Source: G965267425 sp965267425
Lineage (GTDB): Bacteria > Bacteroidota > Bacteroidia > Flavobacteriales_E > Vicingaceae
Assembly (NCBI GenBank): GCA_965267425.1
Contig: OZ253959.1
Location: forward strand, 868,001-932,000
DNA length: 64,000 bases
Reading direction: 5' to 3'
Shown here: piece after piece, positions 8,772 to 18,133 of the stretch
How positions within the stretch are numbered: position 1 is the first letter of the stretch
Layout: every line of letters starts with the position of its first letter
The notes under the pieces: model-generated
What the model was told of the DNA's origin: nothing
Database searches by the model: none
Seen by the model: only the letters and a program-made list of their open reading frames with translations
Position numbers and translations under genes: made by a program

Positions 8772-9638
8772 ATGATGAAATTGAAAGATATAATTATTGT
8801 CATTCTATTGTTACAGGCAATGGAAACTCATTCCAGTTTTTTGGCACCTGATAAAATGCATTTAAATTTTAATGTGTTTTCCTACTCGAATAATGATGCC
8901 ATTAAATATGTTGATAGGGATGGCAAGGCACCCGTTAGTGATGTGGGTGAACAGAGAAGTAGTTCAAACATGGCGGCGGCTTCCAGTGGATATCCTCCGA
9001 TGGAGGAAGCCCATATACGAGAATACATTGTTGAAGATATGGAAATGCATCAGTTGGGACTAAACCTTGGAGTGACTCCTTTTTTAGACGAGTTCACGCA
9101 ACAAATGGGAGGAATAAACTGGCAAGAGTTTCAAATGCTTAAGAATCGAGCAGTATTTACCAGGGTGAACTCTTTTCAAGAAGTAGAAGAAATAATGGAA
9201 AGAACTGTTTTTTATGGTGGAAAACTAAGGTTTAATACCAAAAGGCTAACGGCTAAGAATTTCAGAATGACAGATAATTTCGAAAATTTGGATAAATGGT
9301 TAATCACTGAAATGGAAATTAGGAAATTAAGAGATTCGGAGGATTTTTGGAATAATACTGAATGGTGGAGGCCTGAAAGAACTTGGGTTAATCAAGAAGT
9401 CCGAGATCTTGAAAATAGACTTCATTTGATTTCAGGCAACAATAATGGTATTCGCAATGTTCACCGAAATAATGTTACGAGCGGTATGAGAGGTGTAAAT
9501 GTTGATTCTGACAGAAGGCTGATGAATAACCGAAATACAACAAAGCTCGTATCAGATCGAGCTGAAAGATATGTCAGAATGACTTCAGAAGACATGCGAT
9601 TAATGGGAATTACACCATTGTTTTGGAAGATAAGATAA
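8772..9638 (+). CDS. Orphan protein carrying the end of an RHS core plus an unknown C-terminal domain
   Basis: This protein has about 288 residues from the ATG at 8772; a GTG at 8760 is an alternative. It opens with a hydrophobic, signal-like stretch (IIIVILLLQAM). It then shows FLAPDKMHLNFNVFSYSNND and IKYVDRDGKAP, which closely resemble the closing part of RHS/YD-repeat core domains (NxYSYxxNNPIxYxDPDG). The remaining roughly 245 residues are polar, rich in Asn, Arg, Glu and Met, and I recognise no fold or catalytic motif in them. In intact RHS proteins, the segment after this point is a variable toxin. No YD repeats precede it, and no small immunity-like gene follows on the same strand; the next gene is convergent hemG, 9 bp away. 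It could be a displaced RHS C-terminus, a decayed relic or a self-standing small protein. Confidence 0.6.
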   Translation: MMKLKDIIIVILLLQAMETHSSFLAPDKMHLNFNVFSYSNNDAIKYVDRDGKAPVSDVGEQRSSSNMAAASSGYPPMEEAHIREYIVEDMEMHQLGLNLGVTPFLDEFTQQMGGINWQEFQMLKNRAVFTRVNSFQEVEEIMERTVFYGGKLRFNTKRLTAKNFRMTDNFENLDKWLITEMEIRKLRDSEDFWNNTEWWRPERTWVNQEVRDLENRLHLISGNNNGIRNVHRNNVTSGMRGVNVDSDRRLMNNRNTTKLVSDRAERYVRMTSEDMRLMGITPLFWKIR

Positions 9639-9647
9639 ATGGAGATT

Positions 9648-11027
9648 CTATTCACAAAAATGGATGCGTTCTGCCAATTCCATTCCTTCTTGAGCACATT
9701 CGCTTACCGAAACAGCTCTCAGATAATTTCCTGCAAAATATAGTCCTTTATTTTCAGATTCAATTTGCGCAATGGACTGTAAAAAGTCTTCATGGCCTTG
9801 CTCAAATTGAGGTATACCCTTTTTCCAGTATTTTATATTTACCCAGTCCGGTTCCGAATTCGTTTTCAGAATCTTCTTAATTTCCGATACAACCGCATCT
9901 TTTAATTCCTGTTCGGGCAGATTACAAAGTTCAGCTTGTCTGCTTCCACCTACAAAAGCTGTAAAAAGGGATTTTCCTTCAGGTGAAATGTCTGGAAACG
10001 TGCTTGAATTGAACAATACTCCCATGCATTTTCGGTTGTCTTCGGGTAAGGATAATACTCCAAACCCTTCTTCCTTTAATCCCAATTCATTTTTGTTGAA
10101 TACCATGTGTAACACCTTCACAGGAGCATATTGCGGGATTTTTTGGAGTTTTAGTTGATCCACACTGGCTAAATTGTTTTCCAATAGGGTAAACTGATCG
10201 GGTGGGATGGTAGAAATTACTTTTTCAGCTTCAATCGTATGAATTTTGTCTCCCCTTTGATATTCAATGGAATATCCTGAAGAAATTTTAACAATCTTGG
10301 TAGCCTGTGCGCCTGAAATGAAACGATCGTCTAATTGTGTTGCAATTCGCTGACCAATGGTCCCAAGACCTCCTTTAAGTGTGAACATTAATTGATCAGG
10401 TAATTGGTGTTTTTGTTTGAATCGCTTTCGTTCTTTCATAAAAGCGATAATACCCTTGAACAATTTTCCTTTTGCATTGTGTTCAGACTGATAGATTAAC
10501 TTGAGCGCATACTTGGCCAAAATTTTGTTGGGATCTCCGGCGTATATGCCGTTCACAAAAGGAGAAACAAAATATCGAAAAACATCTTTGCCAAATCGTT
10601 TGGTCATGTAATCTTTCAGATTTTCATTGGCATTAACAGAACCAAAAATTCTAAAAGGCAATCGCAATAATTTCAATCGATTCTTCCAGCCTATTAAAGG
10701 ATGAAACAATACCTGTATTGGTTTTACGGGGACTTTTACTAATTTATTGTTAACCGAAATAAACCGATTCTCATGAGCTTTTGGATTGGGATGGATCATT
10801 TGATTGAATAGTTCATGATCCTTTAGCAATTGAACCATTCCTTCCGTATTCATGAGCACCGTATTGGGTCCCATTTCACAAAAACAATCCTCATATTTTG
10901 ATGTGGTTATTTTACCACCCGGAACGCTGTTTTCATCCAAGACATATACCTCATGACCTATTTTTTCAAGAAAATGAGCTGTTCCTAAACCAGAGATACC
11001 ACCACCCAATATGACTATTTTTTTCAT
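9648..11027 (-). CDS. hemG: Protoporphyrinogen oxidase (FAD, HemY/PPOX type)
   Basis: This 459-residue flavoprotein oxidises a porphyrinogen to a porphyrin late in heme synthesis. The N-terminal dinucleotide loop KKIVILGGGISGLGTAHFLE (residues 2-21) and the following acidic end of the second strand (VYVLDEN) bind FAD. The C-terminal LYFAGNYLRAVSVSECAQEG is the usual FAD-closing segment of the PPOX family. The name hemG is used in Bacteroidota for this oxygen-dependent HemY-type enzyme; hemY would also be acceptable. Whether the product is protoporphyrin or coproporphyrin cannot be read from the sequence. It lies 3 bp after hemN on the same strand, forming a heme operon. Confidence 0.92.
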   Translation of the reverse strand: MKKIVILGGGISGLGTAHFLEKIGHEVYVLDENSVPGGKITTSKYEDCFCEMGPNTVLMNTEGMVQLLKDHELFNQMIHPNPKAHENRFISVNNKLVKVPVKPIQVLFHPLIGWKNRLKLLRLPFRIFGSVNANENLKDYMTKRFGKDVFRYFVSPFVNGIYAGDPNKILAKYALKLIYQSEHNAKGKLFKGIIAFMKERKRFKQKHQLPDQLMFTLKGGLGTIGQRIATQLDDRFISGAQATKIVKISSGYSIEYQRGDKIHTIEAEKVISTIPPDQFTLLENNLASVDQLKLQKIPQYAPVKVLHMVFNKNELGLKEEGFGVLSLPEDNRKCMGVLFNSSTFPDISPEGKSLFTAFVGGSRQAELCNLPEQELKDAVVSEIKKILKTNSEPDWVNIKYWKKGIPQFEQGHEDFLQSIAQIESENKGLYFAGNYLRAVSVSECAQEGMELAERIHFCE

Positions 11028-11030
11028 GGG

Positions 11031-12392
11031 TTAAATGGTCATTGAGAACAATTGTGTTTCAGGTTTATTGCGGAGAAGAAGTAAATCAAAAGCCATACAG
11101 ATATTTCGGATAAATGGCCTACCTTTTTCCGTGACCTGCAAACCATTGGCATGCAAAATCAAAAGGCCATCGGCTTCAAGGCTCTTCAATCTATCCACTA
11201 CTTCGTTTAATTCATCAAATTGCAGTGTTTCCGCTTCCCATGAGGTGTGAAACTTGCACATGATGTTCAAAATGTGTTGCCGAATAATTAAGTCTTCTTT
11301 ATTTAATATATGACCTCTAAAAAATGGCAGAATTCCAGCATCTACATCTTGTGTGTATTCTTCAACCGTCTTTTTGTTTTGCGCAAATCCATACCATGAA
11401 TCACCAATTGCGGAAACACCCAGCCCAATCATCAATTGGGTTTTGAAATTCGTGTATCCCATAAAATTGCGATGCAATGTTTCGTTGGACGCACTTGCAT
11501 ATAGAGAATCAGAAGTCAAAGCAAAATGATCCATACCAATTTCATGGTATCCAGCTTCTTCCAAAAGTTCACGACCTCTTTCATACAACGTACGTTTTTC
11601 TTCATCTTTCGGTAAATCATTTTCGTCAAATCCACGTTGACCTACCCCTTTTATCCATGGCACGTGTGCATAACTGTAAAAGGCAATACGGTCCGGTCTT
11701 AGTTGAACAGTTTTCTGAATGCTTTCTTCAATACTTTGCACCTTTTGGTGGGGCAATCCAAATACCAAATCATGACTCAGTGATTCATAACCTAATTCTC
11801 TTGACCATTCAGTAACTTGTTTAACATTTTCAAAAGGTTGAACCCGATTAATGGTTTTTTGTACCAATGGATCATAGTCCTGAACACCAAAGCTTACCCG
11901 GTTAAACCCGAGATTTCTTAAACTTTTGAGATGTTCATATGTTGTATTGTTCGGATGTCCTTCAAATCCTAACAACACATCATCCATTACCTGTGAACCT
12001 GCATAAATTCCTTGTATAAGTTTCTCTAAATTTTCAGTGGAAAAGAAAGTTGGTGTTCCCCCTCCCAAATGAATTTCTCTGATTTTCGGTGCAGAGGAAA
12101 ATAAATTCAGGTAAGTTTTCCATTCTTTTAATACCGTTTCAATATATGGTGTCTCAACATTGTGATTTTTTGTGATGCGTTTGTTACAGCCACAAAATGT
12201 GCACAGACTTTCACAATAAGGAAGATGAATATAAATACTGATGCCTTCTGTTTCGTTACTCTCGTTAAAAGATTGCCTTACTGAAGACTCCCAGCTTTTT
12301 GGTGAAATGGTATCTGGATTCCAAAAGGGAACTGTAGGATAACTGGTATACCTTGGACCAGGCACATTGTACTTTCGTATCAGAGGATTCAT
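11031..12392 (-). CDS. hemN: Oxygen-independent coproporphyrinogen III oxidase
   Basis: This 453-residue radical-SAM enzyme decarboxylates coproporphyrinogen III to protoporphyrinogen IX without oxygen. The iron-sulfur cluster motif C60-x3-C64-x2-C67 followed by C69 (PYCESLCTFCGCNK) is the extended form seen in true HemN rather than the HemW heme chaperones. Length and the opening RKYNVPGPRYTSYPTVPFW also fit HemN. With hemG 3 bp downstream it supplies the last steps to protoporphyrin. The enzyme is suited to low oxygen, which fits the cbb3 oxidase encoded elsewhere in the window. No copy of the ATGAY-N4-RTCAT repeat was found in front of it. Confidence 0.95.
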   Translation of the reverse strand: MNPLIRKYNVPGPRYTSYPTVPFWNPDTISPKSWESSVRQSFNESNETEGISIYIHLPYCESLCTFCGCNKRITKNHNVETPYIETVLKEWKTYLNLFSSAPKIREIHLGGGTPTFFSTENLEKLIQGIYAGSQVMDDVLLGFEGHPNNTTYEHLKSLRNLGFNRVSFGVQDYDPLVQKTINRVQPFENVKQVTEWSRELGYESLSHDLVFGLPHQKVQSIEESIQKTVQLRPDRIAFYSYAHVPWIKGVGQRGFDENDLPKDEEKRTLYERGRELLEEAGYHEIGMDHFALTSDSLYASASNETLHRNFMGYTNFKTQLMIGLGVSAIGDSWYGFAQNKKTVEEYTQDVDAGILPFFRGHILNKEDLIIRQHILNIMCKFHTSWEAETLQFDELNEVVDRLKSLEADGLLILHANGLQVTEKGRPFIRNICMAFDLLLLRNKPETQLFSMTI

Positions 12393-12768
12393 AAATTCAA
12401 TTGAAACCGCGCAAATTTAGGTAATAATGAGCAACATTTTTGAACTTTTATGGAGACATTGAAAAGAACTCAATACGAACGGAAAGATCAATGAAAGTCC
12501 AAATTGGTAGTGGTATCAGACAAAGAAATGATGACAAATTAATTTTTCGAACACAGAATTGCGTAAACAAACATTTTGGTCAGTGTCACTTGATCAATTC
12601 CATTTTCTCTAAACCCTGTAAAGTGCTGATTTAGTGGATTCTAACTTTTATTCAAATGTTTCGGTTAGTTTTTAACTTGCACTGTAACCCTTCACATTGT
12701 TCGAATTTGACCTTACACCATAAAACAGTAAATTTGCAAATAGGTATACGCGAAAATTGGAGACGAAT
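12393..12768. other. Intergenic region between divergent hemN and icmF
   Basis: These 376 bp carry no credible gene. They hold the start regions of both divergent genes. A good promoter for icmF lies at 12706-12736 and is listed separately. I found no clear -33/-7 pair for hemN, no RNA gene fold and no strong inverted repeat. Confidence 0.6.
12706..12736 (+). promoter_or_regulatory. Promoter of icmF
   Basis: TTTG at 12706-12709 and TAAATTTG at 12729-12736 are separated by 19 bp, an exact match to the Bacteroidota primary-sigma consensus (TTTG, 19-21 bp, TAnnTTTG). The expected transcript start is near 12743, about 25 bp before the icmF ATG. This is the best promoter match in the window. Confidence 0.7.
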
Positions 12769-15700
12769 ATGGAGGCAGTTCAACCTTATAAGCCAAAAAA
12801 TAAAATCAGGATCGTGACAGCAGCAAGTTTGTTTGATGGACACGATGCTGCCATCAACCTGATGCGAAGAATTATTCAGTCAACAGGAGTGGAGGTCATT
12901 CATTTGGGGCACGATAGGAGCGTTGAAGAAGTGGTAGACTGTGCCATTCAGGAAGATGCGAATGCCATTGCCATGACTTCATATCAAGGTGGGCACAATG
13001 AGTATTTTAAATACATGTATGACTTGCTCAAGGAAAAAGGGGCAGGTCATATAAAGATATTCGGTGGAGGAGGAGGAGTTATTCTTCCAGATGAAATTAA
13101 GGATTTGCATGATTATGGGATCACCCGAATTTATTCTCCAGATGATGGACGTAAGTTGGGTTTGCAAGGTATGATCAACGATATGATTGAGCTTTGTGAT
13201 TTTGCTACAGGTGTTCAATTGAATGGAGAGGTTTCCCACTTGACCGATAAAAATGCCCTGGACATTGCCAGGTTAATTTCTACTGCGGAAAACAGCCCTT
13301 CATTATTCCACAAAGAATTTGATGTGGTTAAAGACAAGCAAACGGAATGGACAACTCCTGTGTTGGGCATTACCGGAACTGGCGGAGCAGGAAAATCTTC
13401 GTTGGTAGATGAATTAGTCCGTCGTTTTTTGATGCAGTTTGACGATAAAAAATTGGCCATACTTTCTGTTGATCCTTCCAAAAGAAGAACCGGAGGTGCA
13501 TTATTGGGAGATAGGATCCGTATGAACGCCATTCGAAATCCACGAGTGTACATGCGTTCCCTGGCAACCAGACAATCTAATCTGGCATTGTCGGCCCACG
13601 TACAAGATGCATTGGATGTGTTGAAAGCAGCAAAATTTGATCTGATTATTTTGGAAACATCGGGCATTGGACAGTCGGATACGGAAATTGTGGATCACTC
13701 TGACGTAAGCTTGTATGTGATGACACCGGAATATGGTGCGGCTACTCAACTTGAGAAGATTGATATGCTTGATTTTGCAGATTTGATTGCCGTTAACAAA
13801 TTCGATAAGCGTGGTGCATTGGATGCTATTCGCGATGTTAAAAAGCAATTCAAACGAAATCATCAATTATTTGATACGCCAGACGAAGACATTCCTGTAT
13901 TCGGAACCATGGCTTCTCAATTTAATGATCCTGGAATGAATGTATTGTACGCAAGGGTTATGGAAAAGTTGGCATCGAAAACCGAAGCTACTTTTGACCC
14001 AAGCAGTGCGGATGATGTAAAAAAAGAAGAAAAGCAATTCATCATTCCTCCTGCCAGAGTAAGATACCTTTCTGAGATATCTGAAAACAACAGGCAATAT
14101 GACAAATGGGTGGATGAACAAAGTAGAATAGCTCATGAATTGCAAGGATTGAATACAGCAATGGAACTTGTTGAAGACAAAAAAGCCAAAGAAGTTATCC
14201 AGCAAGATTTTGACAATAAATTATTGGAGCTTGATCCCAAGAATTACAAAATCATCCAGGAATGGGAAGGAAAGAAATCAAAATATGCTGCTGAACATTT
14301 TATTTTTAAAGTAAGGGACAAGGAGCTCAAAATCAAAACCACCACAGAAAGCTTATCACATACCGAGATTCCTAAGGTAGCATTACCTAAATTTCAAGAT
14401 TGGGGTGACATTCTGAAGTGGAGTTTACAGGAAAATGTACCTGGTGAATTTCCATTCACCTCTGGTTTATTCCCGTTTAAACGGGAAGGTGAAGATCCTA
14501 CGAGGATGTTTGCCGGTGAGGGTGGTCCTGAAAGAACCAATCGAAGATTTCATTACGTCTCGTTAGATATGCCTGCAAAGCGGTTGTCAACGGCCTTTGA
14601 TTCGGTAACATTATATGGGAACGACCCTGATGTGCGTCCAGATATCTATGGAAAGATTGGTAATGCAGGTGTTTCCATTTGTTGTCTTGATGATGCGAAG
14701 AAGTTGTATTCAGGTTTTAACCTGGCCGATCCAAGAACTTCGGTTAGTATGACCATCAATGGCCCGGCACCCATGCTATTGGGGTTCTTCTTAAATGCGG
14801 CTATTGACCAGCAATGTGAATTGTATATTAAGGAAAATGGCCTTGAAAAAGAAATTGAAAAGAAAATTGAAGCCCATTTTAAGAAACTAGGAAGTAAAAG
14901 ACCAATTTATCAGGGAGAACTTCCGGAAGGAAATGATGGGCTTGGCTTAATGTTGTTGGGATTGACTGGAGATAAGGTGTTGGATAAAGACATTTATGGT
15001 AAAATCAAAACGGATACCATTAAAGCGGTAAGAGGAACTGTGCAGGCAGATATCCTGAAAGAAGATCAGGCTCAAAATACCTGTATTTTTTCCACGGAAT
15101 TTGCGCTCAAGCTGATGGGGGATGTTCAAGAGTATTTTATTCAACATAAAATTCGAAACTTTTACAGTGTTTCTATTTCAGGGTATCACATTGCTGAGGC
15201 TGGAGCAAATCCCATTACTCAATTAGCACTTACCCTTAGCAATGGCTTTACATATGTAGAATATTACCTCAGTAGAGGAATGAATATCGATGATTTTGGT
15301 CCAAATCTCTCGTTCTTCTTTTCCAATGGTATTGATCCGGAATATGCTGTGATTGGCCGTGTTGCAAGAAGAATTTGGTCCAAAGCACTAAAAATCAAAT
15401 ATGGCGCCAGTAAAAGGGCACAAATGTTAAAATATCATATTCAGACTTCTGGTCGATCTCTTCATGCGCAAGAAATTGATTTCAATGATATTAGAACCAC
15501 GCTGCAAGCACTTTATGCCATTTATGACAATTGCAATTCGTTGCACACAAATGCTTATGATGAAGCCATAACTACTCCAACTGAGGAATCTGTGAGAAGA
15601 GCTATGGCCATTCAGTTGATCATTAACAGAGAATTGGGGCTAGCTAAAAATGAAAACCCTCTTCAAGGTTCATTTATTATTGAAGAATTGACTGATTTAG

Positions 15701-16131
15701 TTGAGGAAGCAGTATTGGTGGAATTTGATCGAATCAATGAAAGAGGTGGTGTCCTGGGGGCTATGGAAACCATGTACCAGCGTGGTAAAATTCAAGAAGA
15801 AAGCCTCTATTATGAAACGTTGAAGCATTCCGGAGAATTTCCAATTATTGGAGTGAATACCTTCTTAAGTTCGAAAGGATCACCAACTGTGATACCAAGC
15901 GAAGTGATTCGAGCTACTGAAAAAGAAAAGAAATATCAAATCAGTATGCTAAAAGAGCTTCATACACGGAATGAAAATGAAGCTGAAAACTCCTTGAAAA
16001 GTATTCAAGAGGCAGCACTTAAAAATGAAAATATTTTTGAGGCACTTATGGAGGCTACCAAAAATTGTTCCCTGGGTCAAATTACCCATTCCTTGTTTAA
16101 TGTTGGAGGTCAGTACCGCAGGAATATGTAG
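12769..16131 (+). CDS. icmF: Fused isobutyryl-CoA mutase (IcmF type; B12 domain, G-protein chaperone and mutase)
   Basis: This 1120-residue, adenosylcobalamin-dependent enzyme should interconvert isobutyryl-CoA and n-butyryl-CoA (or a close pair). Domains in order are the cobalamin-binding domain (about 10-150; DGHDAA with H25 as lower axial ligand), a MeaB-like GTPase (about 195-400; P-loop ITGTGGAGKSS, then NKFD), a linker, and the mutase barrel (about 540-1090). Two residues suggest substrate type. F568 in SGLFPFK replaces the Tyr of methylmalonyl-CoA mutases, and Q769 in LKEDQAQNT aligns with their carboxylate-binding Arg; Phe plus Gln is the isobutyryl-CoA mutase pattern. The ATG at 12769 is chosen because GGAG lies 6 bp upstream; the TTG at 12757 overlaps that site. 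The enzyme fits branched-chain amino acid or fatty acid catabolism. Confidence 0.93.
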   Translation: MEAVQPYKPKNKIRIVTAASLFDGHDAAINLMRRIIQSTGVEVIHLGHDRSVEEVVDCAIQEDANAIAMTSYQGGHNEYFKYMYDLLKEKGAGHIKIFGGGGGVILPDEIKDLHDYGITRIYSPDDGRKLGLQGMINDMIELCDFATGVQLNGEVSHLTDKNALDIARLISTAENSPSLFHKEFDVVKDKQTEWTTPVLGITGTGGAGKSSLVDELVRRFLMQFDDKKLAILSVDPSKRRTGGALLGDRIRMNAIRNPRVYMRSLATRQSNLALSAHVQDALDVLKAAKFDLIILETSGIGQSDTEIVDHSDVSLYVMTPEYGAATQLEKIDMLDFADLIAVNKFDKRGALDAIRDVKKQFKRNHQLFDTPDEDIPVFGTMASQFNDPGMNVLYARVMEKLASKTEATFDPSSADDVKKEEKQFIIPPARVRYLSEISENNRQYDKWVDEQSRIAHELQGLNTAMELVEDKKAKEVIQQDFDNKLLELDPKNYKIIQEWEGKKSKYAAEHFIFKVRDKELKIKTTTESLSHTEIPKVALPKFQDWGDILKWSLQENVPGEFPFTSGLFPFKREGEDPTRMFAGEGGPERTNRRFHYVSLDMPAKRLSTAFDSVTLYGNDPDVRPDIYGKIGNAGVSICCLDDAKKLYSGFNLADPRTSVSMTINGPAPMLLGFFLNAAIDQQCELYIKENGLEKEIEKKIEAHFKKLGSKRPIYQGELPEGNDGLGLMLLGLTGDKVLDKDIYGKIKTDTIKAVRGTVQADILKEDQAQNTCIFSTEFALKLMGDVQEYFIQHKIRNFYSVSISGYHIAEAGANPITQLALTLSNGFTYVEYYLSRGMNIDDFGPNLSFFFSNGIDPEYAVIGRVARRIWSKALKIKYGASKRAQMLKYHIQTSGRSLHAQEIDFNDIRTTLQALYAIYDNCNSLHTNAYDEAITTPTEESVRRAMAIQLIINRELGLAKNENPLQGSFIIEELTDLVEEAVLVEFDRINERGGVLGAMETMYQRGKIQEESLYYETLKHSGEFPIIGVNTFLSSKGSPTVIPSEVIRATEKEKKYQISMLKELHTRNENEAENSLKSIQEAALKNENIFEALMEATKNCSLGQITHSLFNVGGQYRRNM

Positions 16132-16182
16132 CACTGGATTATTTCGCACCATCTTTTAAGGTATATTTTATTTACTTTTGGC

Positions 16183-16190
16183 GCTCATCA
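16183..16190 (+). promoter_or_regulatory. -7 promoter element before the methyltransferase gene
   Basis: TACTTTTG fits TAnnTTTG and lies 25 bp before the TTG start at 16215. No clear TTTG is seen at the right distance upstream, so the promoter call is tentative. Confidence 0.35.
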
Positions 16191-16214
16191 AATTGGCCCA
16201 TTAACTAGCATTCA

Positions 16215-17012
16215 TTGGAATTTCACAAAGACAAACAGCGTTATTTTGACATGCAATTCCAAAACTCAAGGAATTACATCTGGCCGTTTGTTGCTGCACA
16301 TAAAAAATTGGATCGGGAATCCAAAGTGCTTGAAATCGGAAGTGCTGAAGGAGGAGTTCTTAAGGCTTTTACGGATCATGACATTTCTTGTGTTGGTATA
16401 GAGTTGAGTGAAAGTAGAGTAGAATTGGCCAATACATTCATGAAGGAAGAAGTCAAAAAAGGCTTGGTGAAGTTTGTGGCGAGTGATATCTACGACATCA
16501 ACCCCGCAATAGACACTGATTTCCAGTTTGATTTAATAATTCTAAAAGATGTGATAGAGCACATTCATGATCAGGAAAAATTCATGAATCATCTTCACAA
16601 ATTTATGAAACCTGAGGCCCTGGTCTTTTTTGGTTTTCCACCGTGGTATATGCCTTGGGGAGGCCATCAACAAGTTTGTAATAACAAGTGGCTTTCAAAA
16701 TTGCCATATTATCACCTGTTGCCTAATCTTTTATACAAAACCCTACTAAAATGGGGTGGAGAATCGCAGGGAACCATTGAAGGATTGCTTGAAATCAAAG
16801 AAACGGGAATTTCCATTGAACGTTTTCAAGGGATCGTAAAAAAGAACAAATACAGCGTACTTGCTAAAATTGATTACCTCATTAATCCTATATATGAATT
16901 GAAATTTGGCATGCGTCCGAGAAAGTCACCAGCGTTATTAAAATACATTCCTTACCTGCGTAATTTTTACACAAGTTGCATGTACTATTTAATTCGTGAA
17001 AAAGAAGAGTGA
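16215..17012 (+). CDS. Class I SAM-dependent methyltransferase
   Basis: The 265-residue protein has a Rossmann SAM-binding core. Motif I is KVLEIGSAEGGVLKAF at about residues 38-53, an acidic strand end follows (CVGIELSE), and the post-motif LIILKDVIEHIHD is typical of Methyltransf_11/23 enzymes. The C-terminal third (YLINPIYELKFGMRP, then a PYLRNFYTSCMYYL segment) is hydrophobic or aromatic, and the substrate is unknown. The reading frame opens only at 16209, so the start is either the TTG at 16215 or the ATG at 16251. I prefer the TTG because the residues it adds (HKDKQRYFDMQ) are characteristic of relatives. The rpoD gene ends 1 bp away, converging. Confidence 0.82.
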   Translation: MEFHKDKQRYFDMQFQNSRNYIWPFVAAHKKLDRESKVLEIGSAEGGVLKAFTDHDISCVGIELSESRVELANTFMKEEVKKGLVKFVASDIYDINPAIDTDFQFDLIILKDVIEHIHDQEKFMNHLHKFMKPEALVFFGFPPWYMPWGGHQQVCNNKWLSKLPYYHLLPNLLYKTLLKWGGESQGTIEGLLEIKETGISIERFQGIVKKNKYSVLAKIDYLINPIYELKFGMRPRKSPALLKYIPYLRNFYTSCMYYLIREKEE

Positions 17013-17013
17013 A

Positions 17014-17877
17014 TTATCCCAAATAAGCCTTTAAAAGAACACTTCTGCTTCCGTTCTTTAATTTACGGATGGCTTTTTCCTTGATTTGACGAACACGTTC
17101 TCTTGTCAATTCGTATTTCTCGCCAATTTCTTCAAGCGTCAGGTTGTGTTTCATACCTATTCCATAAAAGTAGAGAATCACATTTTTCTCCCTTTCTGTC
17201 AATGTTGAAAGCGCTCTGTAAATTTCAATCTGCAGAGATTCTGAAATAAGCGAATTATCGGCGACTGGTGCATCAGGATTGACCAAAACATCCAATAACC
17301 CATGTTCTTCTCCATCTGCAAATGGAGCATCTACAGAAACATGTCGTGATGAAATATTCATGGTTGCCTTAATGTCATCTTGTGACATATCCAAAATTTC
17401 TGACAATTCTTCCGGACTTGGCTCTCTTTCGTATTCCTGCTCATGTGCAAGAACAGCTTTCTTAATTTTACTTAACGTTCCAATCTTATTTAATGGCAAT
17501 CGTACCATTCGAGACTGATCCGCAACAGCAGATATAATTGATTGACGAATCCACCAAACGGCGTAAGAAATGAATTTAAATCCTCTTGTTTCGTCGAATC
17601 TTTTCGCAGCTTTAATGAGTCCAAGATTACCTTCATTAATTAAATCCGGCAAAGACAGACCTTGATTTTGGTATTGTTTTGCAACGGATACTACAAAACG
17701 AAGGTTGGCGTTTGTCAATTTGTGAAGAGCATCTTCATCCCCTTCTTTAATTCTCATAGCCAATTGAACCTCTTCCTCGGGTGTAATCAACTCCACTTTG
17801 GCAATTTCCTGTAAATACTTATCTAAGGATGCCGTATCTCTGTTCGTGATTGACTTTGTGATCTTAAGCTGTCTCAT
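17014..17877 (-). CDS. rpoD: Primary RNA polymerase sigma factor RpoD/SigA
   Basis: This 287-residue sigma-70 factor is the housekeeping type of Bacteroidota, which lacks the long region 1.1. Region 1.2 (SLDKYLQEIAKVELITPEEE) is followed by region 2 (LRFVVSVAKQYQNQGLSLPD, then LGLIKAAKRFDETRGFKFIS and AVWWIRQSI, the -10/-7 contact helix). Region 3 and region 4 come last, with the helix-turn-helix LTLEEIGEKYELTRERVRQI and its RALRKL-like close. The protein directs transcription from promoters such as TTTG-N19-TAnnTTTG seen before icmF. The gene is followed by nothing on its strand and converges on the methyltransferase gene. Confidence 0.96.
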   Translation of the reverse strand: MRQLKITKSITNRDTASLDKYLQEIAKVELITPEEEVQLAMRIKEGDEDALHKLTNANLRFVVSVAKQYQNQGLSLPDLINEGNLGLIKAAKRFDETRGFKFISYAVWWIRQSIISAVADQSRMVRLPLNKIGTLSKIKKAVLAHEQEYEREPSPEELSEILDMSQDDIKATMNISSRHVSVDAPFADGEEHGLLDVLVNPDAPVADNSLISESLQIEIYRALSTLTEREKNVILYFYGIGMKHNLTLEEIGEKYELTRERVRQIKEKAIRKLKNGSRSVLLKAYLG

Positions 17878-18065
17878 CTGTTATATCTATCGTTGTGCTA
17901 TGTCAGTGGTAAAGGGTGCAATCTACAAAAAAAAATGAAAAACCTTCAGGAAGCATACAATAGTTGAAATACAGTTATCAACAGGTTTTCAAATATCAAA
18001 TAATGGATAACTCCAAAATAATGGAGAATTAGTGAGTCAAAAGAGACATTCGTCTAAATATCAGT

Positions 18066-18082
18066 TGATTATTAGGTAATCA
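18066..18082. repeat. Small inverted repeat flanked by direct repeats, upstream of the LamG gene
   Basis: TGATTA-TTAGG-TAATCA is a perfect inverted repeat with 6-bp arms. It is flanked by the direct repeat CAGTTGA at 18062-18068 and 18084-18090. It lies 52 bp before the LamG gene, in the 256-bp gap that also serves rpoD. It may be a regulator site, but arms this short can occur by chance in AT-rich DNA. Confidence 0.3.
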
Positions 18083-18133
18083 CCAGTTGAAAAGATAATT
18101 TAAACTGAACATAAATTAAACGACATAAATATT

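Noticed and set aside
12393..12768. A tRNA or small RNA gene between hemN and icmF
   Set aside because: No cloverleaf arms or T-loop GTTCGAAT-type sequence in the right setting; the GTTCGAATTT near 12699 is part of the promoter region without pairing arms.
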